From assembly GCF_041200145.1 (NCBI RefSeq), contig NZ_CP165734.1, forward strand, positions 5,208,001-5,272,000: a stretch of 64,000 bases of DNA, written 5' to 3'. The translations under genes and the position numbers were made by a program. Each line of letters begins with the position of its first letter. Position 1 is the first letter of the stretch. The notes below the pieces were generated by a model, which searched no databases, was not told the origin of the DNA, and saw only the letters and a list, made by a program, of their open reading frames with translations. Source of the stretch: Bradyrhizobium sp. LLZ17. GTDB taxonomy: Bacteria > Pseudomonadota > Alphaproteobacteria > Rhizobiales > Xanthobacteraceae. Below, in pieces: positions 28,129 through 37,730 of the stretch.

Positions 28129-28315
28129 ATGCTTTTCACCGCCGACCACGCCTGCTTGCAATACTGGGGCGGAATGGGCTTTACCAACGAGACGCCGGTC
28201 AGCCGTGCCTGTCGCGACAGCCGTCTGACCTCAATCGGCGGCGGCGCCGACGGTCATGCTGATGGTCTTGTGCAAGACGATGGGAACGCTGCCCGGCAGC
28301 AGAGGGAATGCTTGA
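28129..28315 (+). pseudogene. Relic of an acyl-CoA dehydrogenase C-terminus
   Basis: Translation gives LQYWGGMGFTNETPVSR, then RDSRLTSIGGGAD. This matches the C-terminal active-site region of acyl-CoA dehydrogenases. After GAD the match continues in another frame as VMLMVLCKTMGTLPGSRG and stops at TGA 28313-28315. About 60 residues remain of a family near 380; the rest is missing and replaced by the palindromic repeat. The TGA overlaps the GST start (TGATG), as expected if a full dehydrogenase gene was once coupled to GST. The sequence is unlike the intact dehydrogenase C-terminus just upstream, so it is not a simple duplication of it. Confidence 0.8.
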
Positions 28316-28971
28316 TGATCACGCTCTATCATTGCGACGCCGCGCGCTCGTTCCGTCCGCTCTGGATGCTGGAGGAGATGGGGCTGCCGTATGAGCTGAA
28401 GATGCTGCCGTTTCCCCCTCGGGTGTTCGCCAAGGAGTATCTTGCGCTCAATCCGCTGGGCACGATTCCCTTCCTGGTCGATGGGGAGACGAAGATGACG
28501 GAATCCTCCGGCATCTGCCACTATCTCGGCATCAAACACGGCCCGACGCCGCTGATGGTGGATCCCGAGGATGCCGCCTATGGCGCGTTCCTGAACTGGA
28601 TGTATTTCAGCGATGCGACGTTAACCTTCCCGCAGACGCTGGTGCTCCGCTACACCCAGCTCGAGCCGGAGGAGCGCCGCAATCCGCAGGTCGCCGGCGA
28701 CTACGCCAAATGGTTTCTGGGGCGGCTGCGCGCGGTCGAAGCCGCGACCGCGAATAGCGAAACCCTGTGCCCCGGCCGCTTCACCGCCGCCGACATCGTG
28801 ATCGGCTACGCGCTGCGGCTGGCCGACAATATCGGGCTCGCCAAGGATTTTGGGCCGAATGTCGCGGCGTACTGGATGCGCCTGCAACAGCGCGAAGGCT
28901 TCAAACGCGCCGTCGCGGCGGAGCAGAAGGCCGGAATCGAGCAGAACATCGCGCCGAGGGTGAGGGCTTAA
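28315..28971 (+). CDS. Glutathione S-transferase family protein
   Basis: The 218-residue protein has an N-terminal thioredoxin-fold domain (MITLYHCDAARSFRPLWMLE) and a cis-Pro/Glu-Ser glutathione site (GTIPFLVDGETKMTESSGI). A helical C-domain follows. ATG 28315 overlaps the stop of the dehydrogenase relic. The open frame runs upstream to 28102, but that part is repeat and relic. Its position suggests action on a product of acyl-CoA breakdown or detoxification; no specific substrate can be named. Confidence 0.88.
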   Translation: MITLYHCDAARSFRPLWMLEEMGLPYELKMLPFPPRVFAKEYLALNPLGTIPFLVDGETKMTESSGICHYLGIKHGPTPLMVDPEDAAYGAFLNWMYFSDATLTFPQTLVLRYTQLEPEERRNPQVAGDYAKWFLGRLRAVEAATANSETLCPGRFTAADIVIGYALRLADNIGLAKDFGPNVAAYWMRLQQREGFKRAVAAEQKAGIEQNIAPRVRA

Positions 28972-28978
28972 GACTAGT

Positions 28979-29000
28979 CGTCCCGGCCTTCGCCGGGACG
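28979..29000 (+). terminator. Terminator-like hairpin after GST
   Basis: A perfect 9-bp stem CGTCCCGGC/GCCGGGACG (28979-28987 with 28992-29000) closes a 4-nt loop, followed by ATTGTTGTTG. It lies 8 bp past the GST stop. It shares sequence with family B repeat arms. The U-tract is interrupted, so terminator strength is uncertain. Confidence 0.55.
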
Positions 29001-29155
29001 ATTGTTGTTGAAGAGTTCCGGGTCGTCCGCGACCCATCCCGGAACGCCGATCTTTTGCGCTCCATGACAGCGCTACCGCGCCGTGACAGTGCCCAAATTT
29101 CCGCTAAGGTGCCTCGTCCGCAGCGGCCAGAGAGCCGTCGCGAGGAGGACCGCCA

Positions 29156-29956
29156 ATGGAAGATCCGGGTCGCGAATCCGACCATCTGATGCTGATCACG
29201 CCGGAGCGGGTGTTTTACGCCGGTCTGCTCGGCCGCCCCCGCAAGCGGACCCCCGGTTGCTGCCATGTCTATGTCGCGGTCAAAGGCAATTTGCATCTGA
29301 CGATCGACGACGTCCACGCCACCGGCGAATTGCTGGTGACCCTGCCGAACCAGCGGCACTCCATCGCCAGCGACTATCGCACTGCGATCAGCGTCACGCT
29401 CGAGCCGGAAAGCATGCCGAACGGCGTGATCGAGGCGCTTGCGGAGCGGCTCTCCGGACCGGACAAGGCTATATATGTCCGCAAGATCCTGGCCGCTTAC
29501 GCGCTGCTGCGGCAGCGCCGCTACGGCGATATCACCACCGCCGAATTCGACGAGATGTGTTTTGGCGAGGCGCTGCCGCGCCGCGCGCTCGACCCCCGCG
29601 TGATGCGCGCTGTCGCCCGCATCGGACGCTTCACGGGCGAGCCGGTGACGGCGGATACATGCGCCACGGAAGCCGGCCTGTCCGCCTCGCGCTTCCTGCA
29701 CCTGTTCAAGGAGGAAACCGGCATCTCGTTCCGCTCCTTCCGCGCCTGGAAACGGGCAAGGCATCTGCTGCACTTCGCCAACCAGGACCTCAACCTCGCC
29801 CATCTCGCGCAGGATATCGGCTATCCCGACTCGACTCATTTCAGCCATTCGATCCGTCGCTTCTATGGATTGAAGCCTCGCGCGATCTTCGTCGGCTCGC
29901 GCGATCTCGCGATTTATCGCAGCAGCGAGACGGTGAGGCTGGCGGAGGCGAGCTAG
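29156..29956 (+). CDS. AraC-family transcriptional regulator
   Basis: The 266-residue protein has an unclassified N-terminal domain and a C-terminal AraC/XylS double helix-turn-helix. The recognisable part is SASRFLHLFKEETGISFRSF and DIGYPDSTHFSHSIRRFYGL. GAGGAGG precedes ATG 29156. It stands between the dehydrogenase/GST and the BKACE/carboxylase genes, so control of this catabolic set is likely. Confidence 0.88.
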   Translation: MEDPGRESDHLMLITPERVFYAGLLGRPRKRTPGCCHVYVAVKGNLHLTIDDVHATGELLVTLPNQRHSIASDYRTAISVTLEPESMPNGVIEALAERLSGPDKAIYVRKILAAYALLRQRRYGDITTAEFDEMCFGEALPRRALDPRVMRAVARIGRFTGEPVTADTCATEAGLSASRFLHLFKEETGISFRSFRAWKRARHLLHFANQDLNLAHLAQDIGYPDSTHFSHSIRRFYGLKPRAIFVGSRDLAIYRSSETVRLAEAS

Positions 29957-29964
29957 CAACGCTC

Positions 29965-30058
29965 TCGTAGGGTGGGTAAAGCGTAGCGCGCCCACCACTT
30001 TCGTCAGGCTTGGAGACATGGCGGGCACGGCGCAAGAGCGCCTTTGCCCACCCTACGA
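29965..30058. repeat. Intergenic palindromic repeat, family E
   Basis: TCGTAGGGTGGGTAAAG (29965-29981) pairs with CTTTGCCCACCCTACGA (30042-30058), with one mismatch. The loop contains smaller palindromes (GCGCGCCCACC, GGCGGGC). It occupies the gap before the BKACE gene. Confidence 0.8.
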
Positions 30059-30155
30059 TTCCTCGTTTTCCGCTAGCTTCTCCGCGCAAGAAGCAGCACG
30101 CCGCGCGTCACATGATCGCAAGCGTTGAATCCTCAACCTGCGAGACATTTGGGGC

Positions 30156-31022
30156 ATGAGCGACAAGGCCGTCATCACCTGCGCGCTGAACGGCGTGCTC
30201 ACCGACCCCAAGCAGCACAACGTGCCGGTCACGCCCGAGCAGATGGCGCGCGAGGCCAAAGCTGCGTTCGATGCCGGCGCCAGCATCATGCACATCCATC
30301 TGCGCCAGCAGGCGCCGGACAAGGGGCATCTGCCGTCCTGGGAGGTCGCCGTCAGCAAGGAGATCCAGCAGGCGATCCGGGAGGCCTGCCCCGGCGTGAT
30401 CATCAATCACACCTCTGGCGTATCAGGACCGAACTACTCGGGCGCGCTCGACTGCATCCGCGAGACCAGGCCGGAGATCGCGGCCTGCAACGCCGGCTCG
30501 CTGAATTACCTGAAGGTCAAGGCCGACAGCAATTGGGCCTGGCCGCCGATGATGTTCGACAATTCGGTCGAGAAGGTGAAGGACTATCTCGACGTCATGA
30601 ACGCGGTCGGCACCATCCCCGAGTTCGAGTGTTTTGATGTCGGCATCGTCCGCTGCGTCGGCATGTACAACCAGGTCGGCATGTACAAAGGCCCGCTTGA
30701 GTATAATTTTGTGATGGGCGTCGCCTCCGGCATGCCGTCAGATCCCGATCTGCTGCCGATCCTGCTCAAGCTGAAGCTTCCCAGGGCGCATTGGCAGGTC
30801 ACCGCGATCGGCCGCGAGGAGATCTGGCCGCTGCATCAGCGCTGCGCCGAGCTCGGCGGCCATTTGCGCACCGGGCTGGAGGACACCTTCTATCTCGCCG
30901 ACGGCAAGAAGGTCACGTCGAACGGCCAGCTGATCGAGGCCGCCGCCGCGTGCGCCCGCCGGGCGGGACGCGAGATCGCAAGCCCGGCGGAGGCGCGGAA
31001 GATCTTTGGGACAGATCTCTGA
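30156..31022 (+). CDS. BKACE-family beta-keto acid cleavage enzyme (DUF849)
   Basis: This 288-residue zinc-dependent TIM-barrel enzyme is related to 3-keto-5-aminohexanoate cleavage enzyme Kce. Members condense a beta-keto acid with acetyl-CoA to give acetoacetate and a new acyl-CoA. The metal site MHIHLR is near residue 50, with the further conserved INHTSG. Substrate varies widely in this family and cannot be read from sequence. It is followed by a biotin-dependent acyl-CoA carboxylase pair, which suggests a route through a branched or substituted acyl-CoA. Confidence 0.88.
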   Translation: MSDKAVITCALNGVLTDPKQHNVPVTPEQMAREAKAAFDAGASIMHIHLRQQAPDKGHLPSWEVAVSKEIQQAIREACPGVIINHTSGVSGPNYSGALDCIRETRPEIAACNAGSLNYLKVKADSNWAWPPMMFDNSVEKVKDYLDVMNAVGTIPEFECFDVGIVRCVGMYNQVGMYKGPLEYNFVMGVASGMPSDPDLLPILLKLKLPRAHWQVTAIGREEIWPLHQRCAELGGHLRTGLEDTFYLADGKKVTSNGQLIEAAAACARRAGREIASPAEARKIFGTDL

Positions 31023-31024
31023 AT

Positions 31025-31103
31025 GTCGTTCCGGGGCGCGCGAAAGCGCGAACCCGGAACCTCGAGGTTCCGGGTTCGATGCTTCGCACCGCCCCGGAAC
31101 GAC
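31025..31103. repeat. Intergenic palindromic repeat, family D
   Basis: Outer arms GTCGTTCCGGGGCG (31025-31038) and CGCCCCGGAACGAC (31090-31103) are perfect complements. A perfect 28-bp inner palindrome (GAACCCGGAACCT and its complement) lies at 31050-31077. It separates the BKACE gene from the carboxylase. Confidence 0.88.
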
Positions 31104-31114
31104 GGAGTAACACT

Positions 31115-32731
31115 GTGTCCACCATCGAAAACACCATTTCCCCCGGCAGCGCCGCCTACCACGCCAACCGCGACGGCATGCTCGGCCTGATCGACCGCAT
31201 GCGCGCACTGGAGGAGCGCACGCGCGCCGCATCTGCCGCAGCGAAAGATCGCTTCCACAAGCGCGGCCAGCTGCTGCCGCGCGAACGCGTTGCGCTGGTG
31301 CTCGACCCCGGCGCGCCCTTCATCGAGCTGTCCACGCTCGCCGGCTACATGTTCGACGTGCCCGACGCCGGCAAGAGCGTACCCGGTGGCGGCGTCATCG
31401 CCGGCATAGGTTTTGTATCGGGCATCCGTTGCATGATCAGCGCCAGCGATTCCGGTATCGATGCCGGCGCACTCCAGCCCTACGGTCTCGACAAGACGTT
31501 GCGGGTGCAGGAGCTCGCGCTGGAGAACAAGCTGCCTTACGTCCAGCTCGTCGAAAGCGCCGGCGCCAATCTCTTGCGCTACCGCGTCGAAGATTTCGTT
31601 CGCGGTGGCAACATCTTTCGCAATCTCGCCCGGCTCTCCGCGGCCGGATTGCCGGTCGTCACCGTGACGCACGGTTCGTCCACCGCCGGCGGCGCCTATC
31701 AGACCGGCCTGTCCGACTACATCGTCATGGTTCGCGGTCGCACCCGTGCGTTCCTCGCAGGTCCCCCGCTGCTGAAGGCTGCGACCGGCGAGGTCGCGAC
31801 CGAGGAAGAGCTCGGCGGCGCCGAGATGCACACCCAGGTGTCCGGCCTTGGCGATTATCTCGCCGAGGACGACCGCGACGCACTGCGCATCGCCCGCGAG
31901 ATCATGGCTGCGCTCGAATGGCAGCGGCCGGAGCGTATGGCCGGGCAATACAAGCCACCACGCTATGATCAGGACGAACTGCTCGGCATCATGCCGATGG
32001 ACCACAAGCGCTCCGTGGACATGAAGCAGGTCATCGCGCGGATCGTGGACGATTCCGATTTCACCGAGATGGCGCCGAATTACGGCCCGGCCACCGTCTG
32101 CGGCCATGCCCGCATCGAAGGCCAGGCGATCGGCATCATCACCAACAACGGTCCGCTGGACCCGGCCGGCGCCAACAAGGCCACGCATTTCATTCAGGCC
32201 TGCTGCCAGACCCGCACGCCGCTGCTGTATCTGAACAACACCACCGGCTACATGGTCGGAAAGGCCTATGAGGAAGCCGGCATGATCAAGCACGGATCGA
32301 AGATGATCCAGGCGGTGACCTCGGCAACCGTGCCGCAGATCACCATCTATTGCGGCGCCTCGTTCGGCGCCGGCAATTACGGCATGTGCGGGCGCGGCTT
32401 CCATCCTCGCTTCTGCTTCTCCTGGCCCAATGCCAAGACCGCCGTGATGGGCGGCGAGCAGGCCGCCGAGACCATGGCGATCGTCACCGAAGCCGCCGCC
32501 GCGCGGCGCGGCAAGCCGGTCGAGAAAGACAAGCTCGACGCCATGAAGGCGCAGATCGTGGGCGTGTTCGACGGTCAGATGGACGTGTTCTCGACCAGCG
32601 CGCGCGTGCTCGACGACGGCGTGATCGATCCGCGCGATACCCGTGCGGTGCTGTCCGAGGTGCTCGCGATCTGCCGCGAGGGCGATGCGCGGACGCCGCA
32701 GCGGATGCAATTCTCGGTGACCCGCCCATGA
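31115..32731 (+). CDS. Acyl-CoA carboxylase, carboxyltransferase (beta) subunit
   Basis: The 538-residue subunit transfers carboxyl from biotin to an acyl-CoA. Crotonase-fold carboxyltransferase blocks are SAGANLLRYRVEDFVRGG, HGSSTAGGAYQTGLSDY, GPPLLKAATGEVATEEELGG and YCGASFGAGNYGMCGRGF. Overall pattern and size resemble methylcrotonyl- or geranyl-CoA carboxylase beta subunits more than propionyl-CoA carboxylase. The start is GTG 31115, after a weak GGAG; the upstream open frame crosses the BKACE gene end and the repeat. It overlaps the alpha subunit gene by ATGA. Confidence 0.9.
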   Translation: MSTIENTISPGSAAYHANRDGMLGLIDRMRALEERTRAASAAAKDRFHKRGQLLPRERVALVLDPGAPFIELSTLAGYMFDVPDAGKSVPGGGVIAGIGFVSGIRCMISASDSGIDAGALQPYGLDKTLRVQELALENKLPYVQLVESAGANLLRYRVEDFVRGGNIFRNLARLSAAGLPVVTVTHGSSTAGGAYQTGLSDYIVMVRGRTRAFLAGPPLLKAATGEVATEEELGGAEMHTQVSGLGDYLAEDDRDALRIAREIMAALEWQRPERMAGQYKPPRYDQDELLGIMPMDHKRSVDMKQVIARIVDDSDFTEMAPNYGPATVCGHARIEGQAIGIITNNGPLDPAGANKATHFIQACCQTRTPLLYLNNTTGYMVGKAYEEAGMIKHGSKMIQAVTSATVPQITIYCGASFGAGNYGMCGRGFHPRFCFSWPNAKTAVMGGEQAAETMAIVTEAAAARRGKPVEKDKLDAMKAQIVGVFDGQMDVFSTSARVLDDGVIDPRDTRAVLSEVLAICREGDARTPQRMQFSVTRP

Positions 32732-34704
32732 GAAACGGATCAGTGCAGCACCGGCCGTTCTTCAAGGTCCTGATCGCCAACCGCGGCGAGATCGCGCTCC
32801 GCGTGATGCGCAGCGCGCGACAGCTTGGCCTCGGAGTGGTCGCGGTCTATTCGGATGCGGATCGCGATGCGCTCCACGTGCGGCAGGCCGATCAGGCCGT
32901 GCGCATCGGCGAGGCCCTGCCGGCGCAGTCCTATCTCAACATCCCCGCGATCATTGCCGCGGCGAAAGCCAGCGGCGCGGATGCCGTGCATCCCGGCTAT
33001 GGCTTCCTCGCCGAGAACGAAGATTTTGCGCAGGCCTGCAAGGATGCGGGCCTCGTCTTCATCGGCCCGTCGCCGCAGGCGATCGAGGCGATGGGCAACA
33101 AGGCCGGCGCCAAGGAGATCATGAAGAAAGCCGGCGTGCCCTGCGTGCCCGGTTATCAGGGGGCGGACCAAAGCGACGAGGTCATGCTCGCGGAGGCCAA
33201 AAAGGTTGGCTTTCCCGTAATGATCAAGGCGGTGGCGGGCGGGGGCGGACGCGGCATGCGGCTCGTCACCGACGCCGGGTCTTTCGCAGATGCTTTGCGT
33301 AGCGCACGTTCCGAGGCCAAAGCCGCTTTTGGCGATGCGACCGTGATCCTCGAGCGTGCGATCCAGAATCCGCGTCACATCGAGATCCAGGTGTTCGGCG
33401 ACAGCCACGGCAACGCCATCCATCTCGGCGAGCGTGATTGCTCGGTGCAGCGGCGGCACCAGAAGCTGATCGAGGAAGCGCCGTCGCCCGCGGTGACGCC
33501 GGTGCTGCGCGCGAAAATGGGCGAGGTCGCGGTCGCCGCCGTCAAGGCGTTGCGCTACGAGGGCGCCGGCACGCTGGAATTTCTGCTCGACGAAGCTGGC
33601 GAATTCTACTTCATGGAGATGAACACGCGGCTGCAGGTCGAGCACCCCGTCACCGAAGCGATCACCGGCCTCGATCTCGTCGAGCTGCAATTGCGCGTCG
33701 CGCGCGGCGAGCCGCTTGCCGTCAAACAGCAGGACGTCCGCTTTTCCGGCCACGCCATCGAGGTGCGGCTGTGCTCAGAAGATGCCGCGCATGATTTCAT
33801 GCCGCAGTCTGGTCGCATGGCGCGGTGGCAGGTGCCGGAGGGCATCCGGGTCGAGCACGCGCTGCAATCCGGCTCGGAGATCCCGCCGTTCTACGATTCC
33901 ATGATCGCCAAGGTGATCAGCCATGGCGCGACACGCGAAGAGGCGAGGGGGCGGCTGATCGCCGGGCTGGAGCAGATCACCGCGTTCGGCGTGATCACCA
34001 ACCAAGCGTTCCTGATGTCGTGCCTGCGCCATCCCGGCTTTGCCAGGGGTGAGGCGACCACCGCGTTCATCGGAGCGCATCGCGACGAACTGCTTGCGCC
34101 GCGCGGGGACGCTGCTTTCACCGCCGCGCTTGCGGGTCTCCTGCTCTACGTCACCAACCCGCAGGCGCCCATATGGCGCAGCGGCCGGAGTTTGTCGGCA
34201 ACGTTCGCACTGCCTGTGAAATTCGAAATCGCCGGCCACACAGTTGAACTCGAAGTCACCCGCGAGCGCGATGGCGGGTACATCGTCGCCGTCGGCGAGC
34301 GCCAGGACAGGTTCGAGATCGACCAGCTCGATCACGATGTTGTCCGCTTCCGCCACAATGGCGTGATGGACAGCGCAAGATTCTTGCGCGACGGGGACCA
34401 ACTCTACCTTCAGCACCGCGGCATTCCGCTCGCGGCTAACGATCTCACTCTCGCCGCACCAAAGGCTGTCACCGCGAACGGCGGCGACGGAAAAGTCCGC
34501 GCCGTGCTGAATGGTCGCGTCGTCGCCGTGCTGGTCAAGCCCGGCGATCGCGTCACCGCCGGGCAGCCGGTCTTGACGCTGGAAGCGATGAAGATGGAGC
34601 ACGTCCACAAGGCCGGCATCGACGGCCTGGTCGCCGCGATCGACGTCGCCGAGGGCGAGCAGGTGACGACGGGGAAGATCGTGGCGGAGATCGGGGCGGG
34701 GTAG
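32728..34704 (+). CDS. Acyl-CoA carboxylase, biotin carboxylase/BCCP (alpha) subunit
   Basis: The 658-residue subunit has a biotin carboxylase domain (FKVLIANRGEIALRVMRSAR start, ATP-grasp GGGGRGMRLV, MEMNTRLQVEHPVTE). A middle domain of about 130 residues follows, then a C-terminal biotinyl domain with EAMKMEH and biotin-accepting Lys near residue 622. It carboxylates its own biotin, using ATP and bicarbonate, and hands the carboxyl to the beta subunit. The 4-bp ATGA overlap shows translational coupling. 3-methylcrotonyl-CoA is a reasonable but unproven substrate. Confidence 0.92.
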   Translation: MRNGSVQHRPFFKVLIANRGEIALRVMRSARQLGLGVVAVYSDADRDALHVRQADQAVRIGEALPAQSYLNIPAIIAAAKASGADAVHPGYGFLAENEDFAQACKDAGLVFIGPSPQAIEAMGNKAGAKEIMKKAGVPCVPGYQGADQSDEVMLAEAKKVGFPVMIKAVAGGGGRGMRLVTDAGSFADALRSARSEAKAAFGDATVILERAIQNPRHIEIQVFGDSHGNAIHLGERDCSVQRRHQKLIEEAPSPAVTPVLRAKMGEVAVAAVKALRYEGAGTLEFLLDEAGEFYFMEMNTRLQVEHPVTEAITGLDLVELQLRVARGEPLAVKQQDVRFSGHAIEVRLCSEDAAHDFMPQSGRMARWQVPEGIRVEHALQSGSEIPPFYDSMIAKVISHGATREEARGRLIAGLEQITAFGVITNQAFLMSCLRHPGFARGEATTAFIGAHRDELLAPRGDAAFTAALAGLLLYVTNPQAPIWRSGRSLSATFALPVKFEIAGHTVELEVTRERDGGYIVAVGERQDRFEIDQLDHDVVRFRHNGVMDSARFLRDGDQLYLQHRGIPLAANDLTLAAPKAVTANGGDGKVRAVLNGRVVAVLVKPGDRVTAGQPVLTLEAMKMEHVHKAGIDGLVAAIDVAEGEQVTTGKIVAEIGAG

Positions 34705-34713
34705 CGGCGGCTC

Positions 34714-34789
34714 CGTCATTGCGAGCGCAGCGAAGCCAGAGTCTTTCCGCGGAGGGATTCTGGGTTGCTTCGCTGCGCTCGCAATGACG
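34714..34789. repeat. Intergenic palindromic repeat, family A
   Basis: CGTCATTGCGAGCGCAGCGA (from 34714) and its complement ending at 34789 form the arms. It lies between convergent carboxylase and peptide-transporter genes. Confidence 0.85.
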
Positions 34790-34839
34790 ATGTGGGGGCG
34801 GTGTTGCCTCAAACCCAACTCGTCCGGACGGCGGCGGAC

Positions 34840-35826
34840 TTACTGCCCCCGCCCTGTCCCCTCGTTCAACAAACACGCCACCTGGTGTCCATCACCCGCT
34901 GCCACCAGCGCGGGCCGCTCCGTCTTGCACCGCTCCATCGCAAACCGGCAGCGCGTGTGAAACGCACAGCCCGGCGGCGGATTGACCGGGCTCGGCACAT
35001 CGCCGTCGACCAGTGGTGCGAGCTTCCTGGCAAGTGGGTTGGCAACAGGCACGGAGGCCAGCAGCGCCTGCGTATAGGGATGGCGCGGGTTGCGGAATAG
35101 CTCGTCCTTGCCGGCGATCTCGACGATGCGGCCGAGATACATCACGGCGACGCGGTGGCTGATATGGGCGACCACGGCGAGGTCGTGCGCGATGAAAAGG
35201 TAGGAGAAGCCGTGCTGCCGTTGCAGGTCGATCAACAAATTGATCACCTGCGCCTGGATCGAGACGTCGAGCGCGGAGACCGGCTCGTCGCACACGATCA
35301 GGCGCGGCTCCAGTGCAAGCGCCCGTGCGATGCAGATGCGTTGGCGCTGGCCGCCGGAGAATTGATGCGGGAAATTGCGCATCTGGTCGGGCCGCAGGCC
35401 AACCTGCTCGAACAGTTTCGCGGTGCGCGCCTCAAGCGCCTTGCCGCTCGCGAGGCCATGCACAGCCAGCGGCTCGCCGACAATGTCGCCTGCGGTCATA
35501 CGCGGATTGAGCGAGGCGAACGGATCCTGAAATACGATCTGCATCGCGCGGCGATGCGAGCGCAACGCGGACTTGGAAAGATGCGTGATGTCCTCGCCCT
35601 TGAGGCGGATTTGGCCGGAGGTCGGCTCGACCAGCCGCAGCACGCTGCGCGCCACCGTCGACTTGCCGCAGCCGGATTCGCCGACGAGCCCCAGTGTTTC
35701 CCCGACGCCAACCGAGAACGAGACACCGTCGACCGCATGGACGGTGCCGACCTGTCGGCGCAGCACGCCGGCGCGCACCGGATAATGCTTTTTGAGATCG
35801 GTGATTTCGAGCAATGCCTCCGTCAT
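34840..35826 (-). CDS. Peptide/nickel-type ABC transporter ATPase (DppF/OppF-like)
   Basis: The 328-residue ATPase has Walker [10 protein letters not shown], signature [15 protein letters not shown], Walker [13 protein letters not shown] and a C-terminal oligopeptide-transporter extension with a CxxCRF-like cysteine cluster ([15 protein letters not shown]). This extension often binds an iron-sulfur cluster in the family. ATG 35826 overlaps the stop of the DppD-like gene (ATGA). Last gene of the five-gene transporter. Confidence 0.92.
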   Translation of the reverse strand: MTEALLEITDLKKHYPVRAGVLRRQVGTVHAVDGVSFSVGVGETLGLVGESGCGKSTVARSVLRLVEPTSGQIRLKGEDITHLSKSALRSHRRAMQIVFQDPFASLNPRMTAGDIVGEPLAVHGLASGKALEARTAKLFEQVGLRPDQMRNFPHQFSGGQRQRICIARALALEPRLIVCDEPVSALDVSIQAQVINLLIDLQRQHGFSYLFIAHDLAVVAHISHRVAVMYLGRIVEIAGKDELFRNPRHPYTQALLASVPVANPLARKLAPLVDGDVPSPVNPPPGCAFHTRCRFAMERCKTERPALVAAGDGHQVACLLNEGTGRGQ

Positions 35827-36829
35827 GCCACCTCCGCCACTTCGGCCGCACGCCAGCAGGCGGCGAGATGGCCACCGCCCCAATCCGTCAGCGGCGGATA
35901 TTCGGCCTCGCAGCGCTTGATCGCGAGCTTGCAGCGCGGCGCGAAGGCGCAGCCCGGCGGCAGCCGGACCAGCGACGGCACGGTGCCGGGAATTTCGTTG
36001 AGCCGCGCCTGCGCCGCGACGCCGGTTGCCGGTACCGCAGGGATCGAGGCCATCAGCCCGCGCGTATAGGGATGCTTTGGCGCGGCGAACAGCGCCTCGA
36101 CGCTGGCCTCCTCGACCTTCCTGCCCGCATACATCACGATGACGCGCTGCGCGGTCTGCGCGACGACGCCGAGATCGTGGGTGATCAGCACGAGGCCGGT
36201 GCCGAGTTCCTTCTGGAGGTCGAGGATCAGCGCCAGGATCTGCGCCTGGATGGTGACGTCGAGCGCGGTGGTCGGCTCGTCCGCGATCAGCAGCGCCGGC
36301 CGGCAGGCCAGCGCCATCGCGATCATCGCGCGCTGGCGCATGCCGCCGGAGAGCTGATGCGGATATTCCCGCGCGCGCCGGGCCGGCTCGGAATCCGCAC
36401 CAGCCGCAGCATCTCGACCGCGATCTCGTGCGCTTCTCTGGTCGGCATCGCCCGATGCAGCCGCACGGCCTCGACGATCTGGTCGCCGATCCGCATCACC
36501 GGATTGAGCGAGGTCATCGGCTCCTGGAAGATCATGGAGATGCGGTTGCCCCGGATCGCACGCATCGCCGTCTCGTCCAGCGCCAGCAGATCGGTGCCTT
36601 CGAGCGAAACCGAGCCGCCGACGATGCGCCCGGGCGGGTCGGGCACCAGCCGCATCAACGACAGCGCCGTGACGCTCTTGCCGCAGCCGGATTCGCCGAC
36701 GATTGCCAGCGTCTCGCCGCGCCTGACAGTGAACGAGATGTTGTCGACGGCCTTGAACAGCCCCGAATTGGTGAAGAACACCGTTCTGAGGTTCTTCACC
36801 TCGAGCACGAGATCGGATGTATCAGCCAT
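35823..36829 (-). pseudogene. Peptide/nickel-type ABC transporter ATPase (DppD/OppD-like), one frameshift
   Basis: The first frame gives Walker [12 protein letters not shown] and the Q-loop [12 protein letters not shown], and runs to LRLVRIP. The second frame resumes with [15 protein letters not shown] (signature) and [14 protein letters not shown] (Walker B), and ends with a cysteine-containing extension. One missing base near 36388-36392 explains the break; restoring it gives [19 protein letters not shown] and a 335-residue protein. Since the neighbours are intact and coupled, a sequence error or very recent mutation is likely. Confidence 0.87.
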
Positions 36830-37721
36830 CAGCCGCGCTGCCGGGGATCGAGGATGTCGCGCAAGGCGTCACCGAACAGGTTTGCGCCGAACACCGCGAG
36901 GCTGATCGCGATGCCCGGAAAGATGACGAGCCAGGGCGCGGTGCGGACGTATTCGGCAGCGGATTCGAGAGCATGCGGCCCCAGGATGGGTAGGGCTCGG
37001 GGATACCGAGGCCGAGGAACGACAGCGACGCTTCGGTGAGGATGGTCGAGCCGAGCTGGGCTGTGGCCAGCACGATCAGCGGCGCCAGCGTGTTCGGCAG
37101 CACATGGCGAAGCGCGATGCGCACCTCGCTCATGCCGATCGACTTGGCGGCTTCGACAAACGGCTGCTCGCGCAGCGCCAGCGTATTGGCGCGGGTGACG
37201 CGAGCAACTGTCGGGATCAGCGGGATGGCAATGGCGATGATGACGTTTGGCAGCGATGGTCCGAGCGCGGCCGTCATCACCAGCGCCAGCACCAGCAGCG
37301 GCAGCGCCTGGAGAACGTCGGAGACGCGCTGGAACACGAGATCGACCCAGCCGGAGAGATAGCCGGAGGTGAGGCCGACGATGACGCCGATCGAGCCGCC
37401 GAGCGCGGTCGAGCCGATTCCGACCGCCAGCGAAATCCGCGCGCCATGGATGATGCGGCTGAACACGTCGCGGCCGAAAGAATCCGTGCCCATCCAGTGC
37501 GCCAGGCTTGGGCGGGCAAGCGCATGCGCCGAGTCGATCGTCAGGGGATCGTAGCGCGCGATGACGTCCGCGAAGATCGCGGTGAGCACGAACGCGATCA
37601 TGATGACGAGCCCGGCCGCGCCCAGCACATGCCGCTGCGCCAGAAACAGCACGCGCCGCCATCCACCGGTCGCATGCGCCCCGGCGCGCCTCAGTTCGAG
37701 ATCATAGTCGATCGTTGCCAA
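36829..37721 (-). pseudogene. Peptide/nickel-type ABC transporter permease (DppC-like), one frameshift
   Basis: This inner-membrane permease has the N-terminal soluble stretch and helix, MGTDSFGRDVFSRIIHGAR, and the coupling motif EAAKSIGMSEVRIALRHVLP. The second frame completes it with TAPWLVIFPGIAISLAVFG and [11 protein letters not shown]. The break is at about 36965-36966, where one missing base lets MLSESAAEYV read through; the repaired protein has 297 residues. The stop overlaps the next ATG (TGATG). Confidence 0.87.
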
Positions 37722-37730
37722 GCAGGTCTC

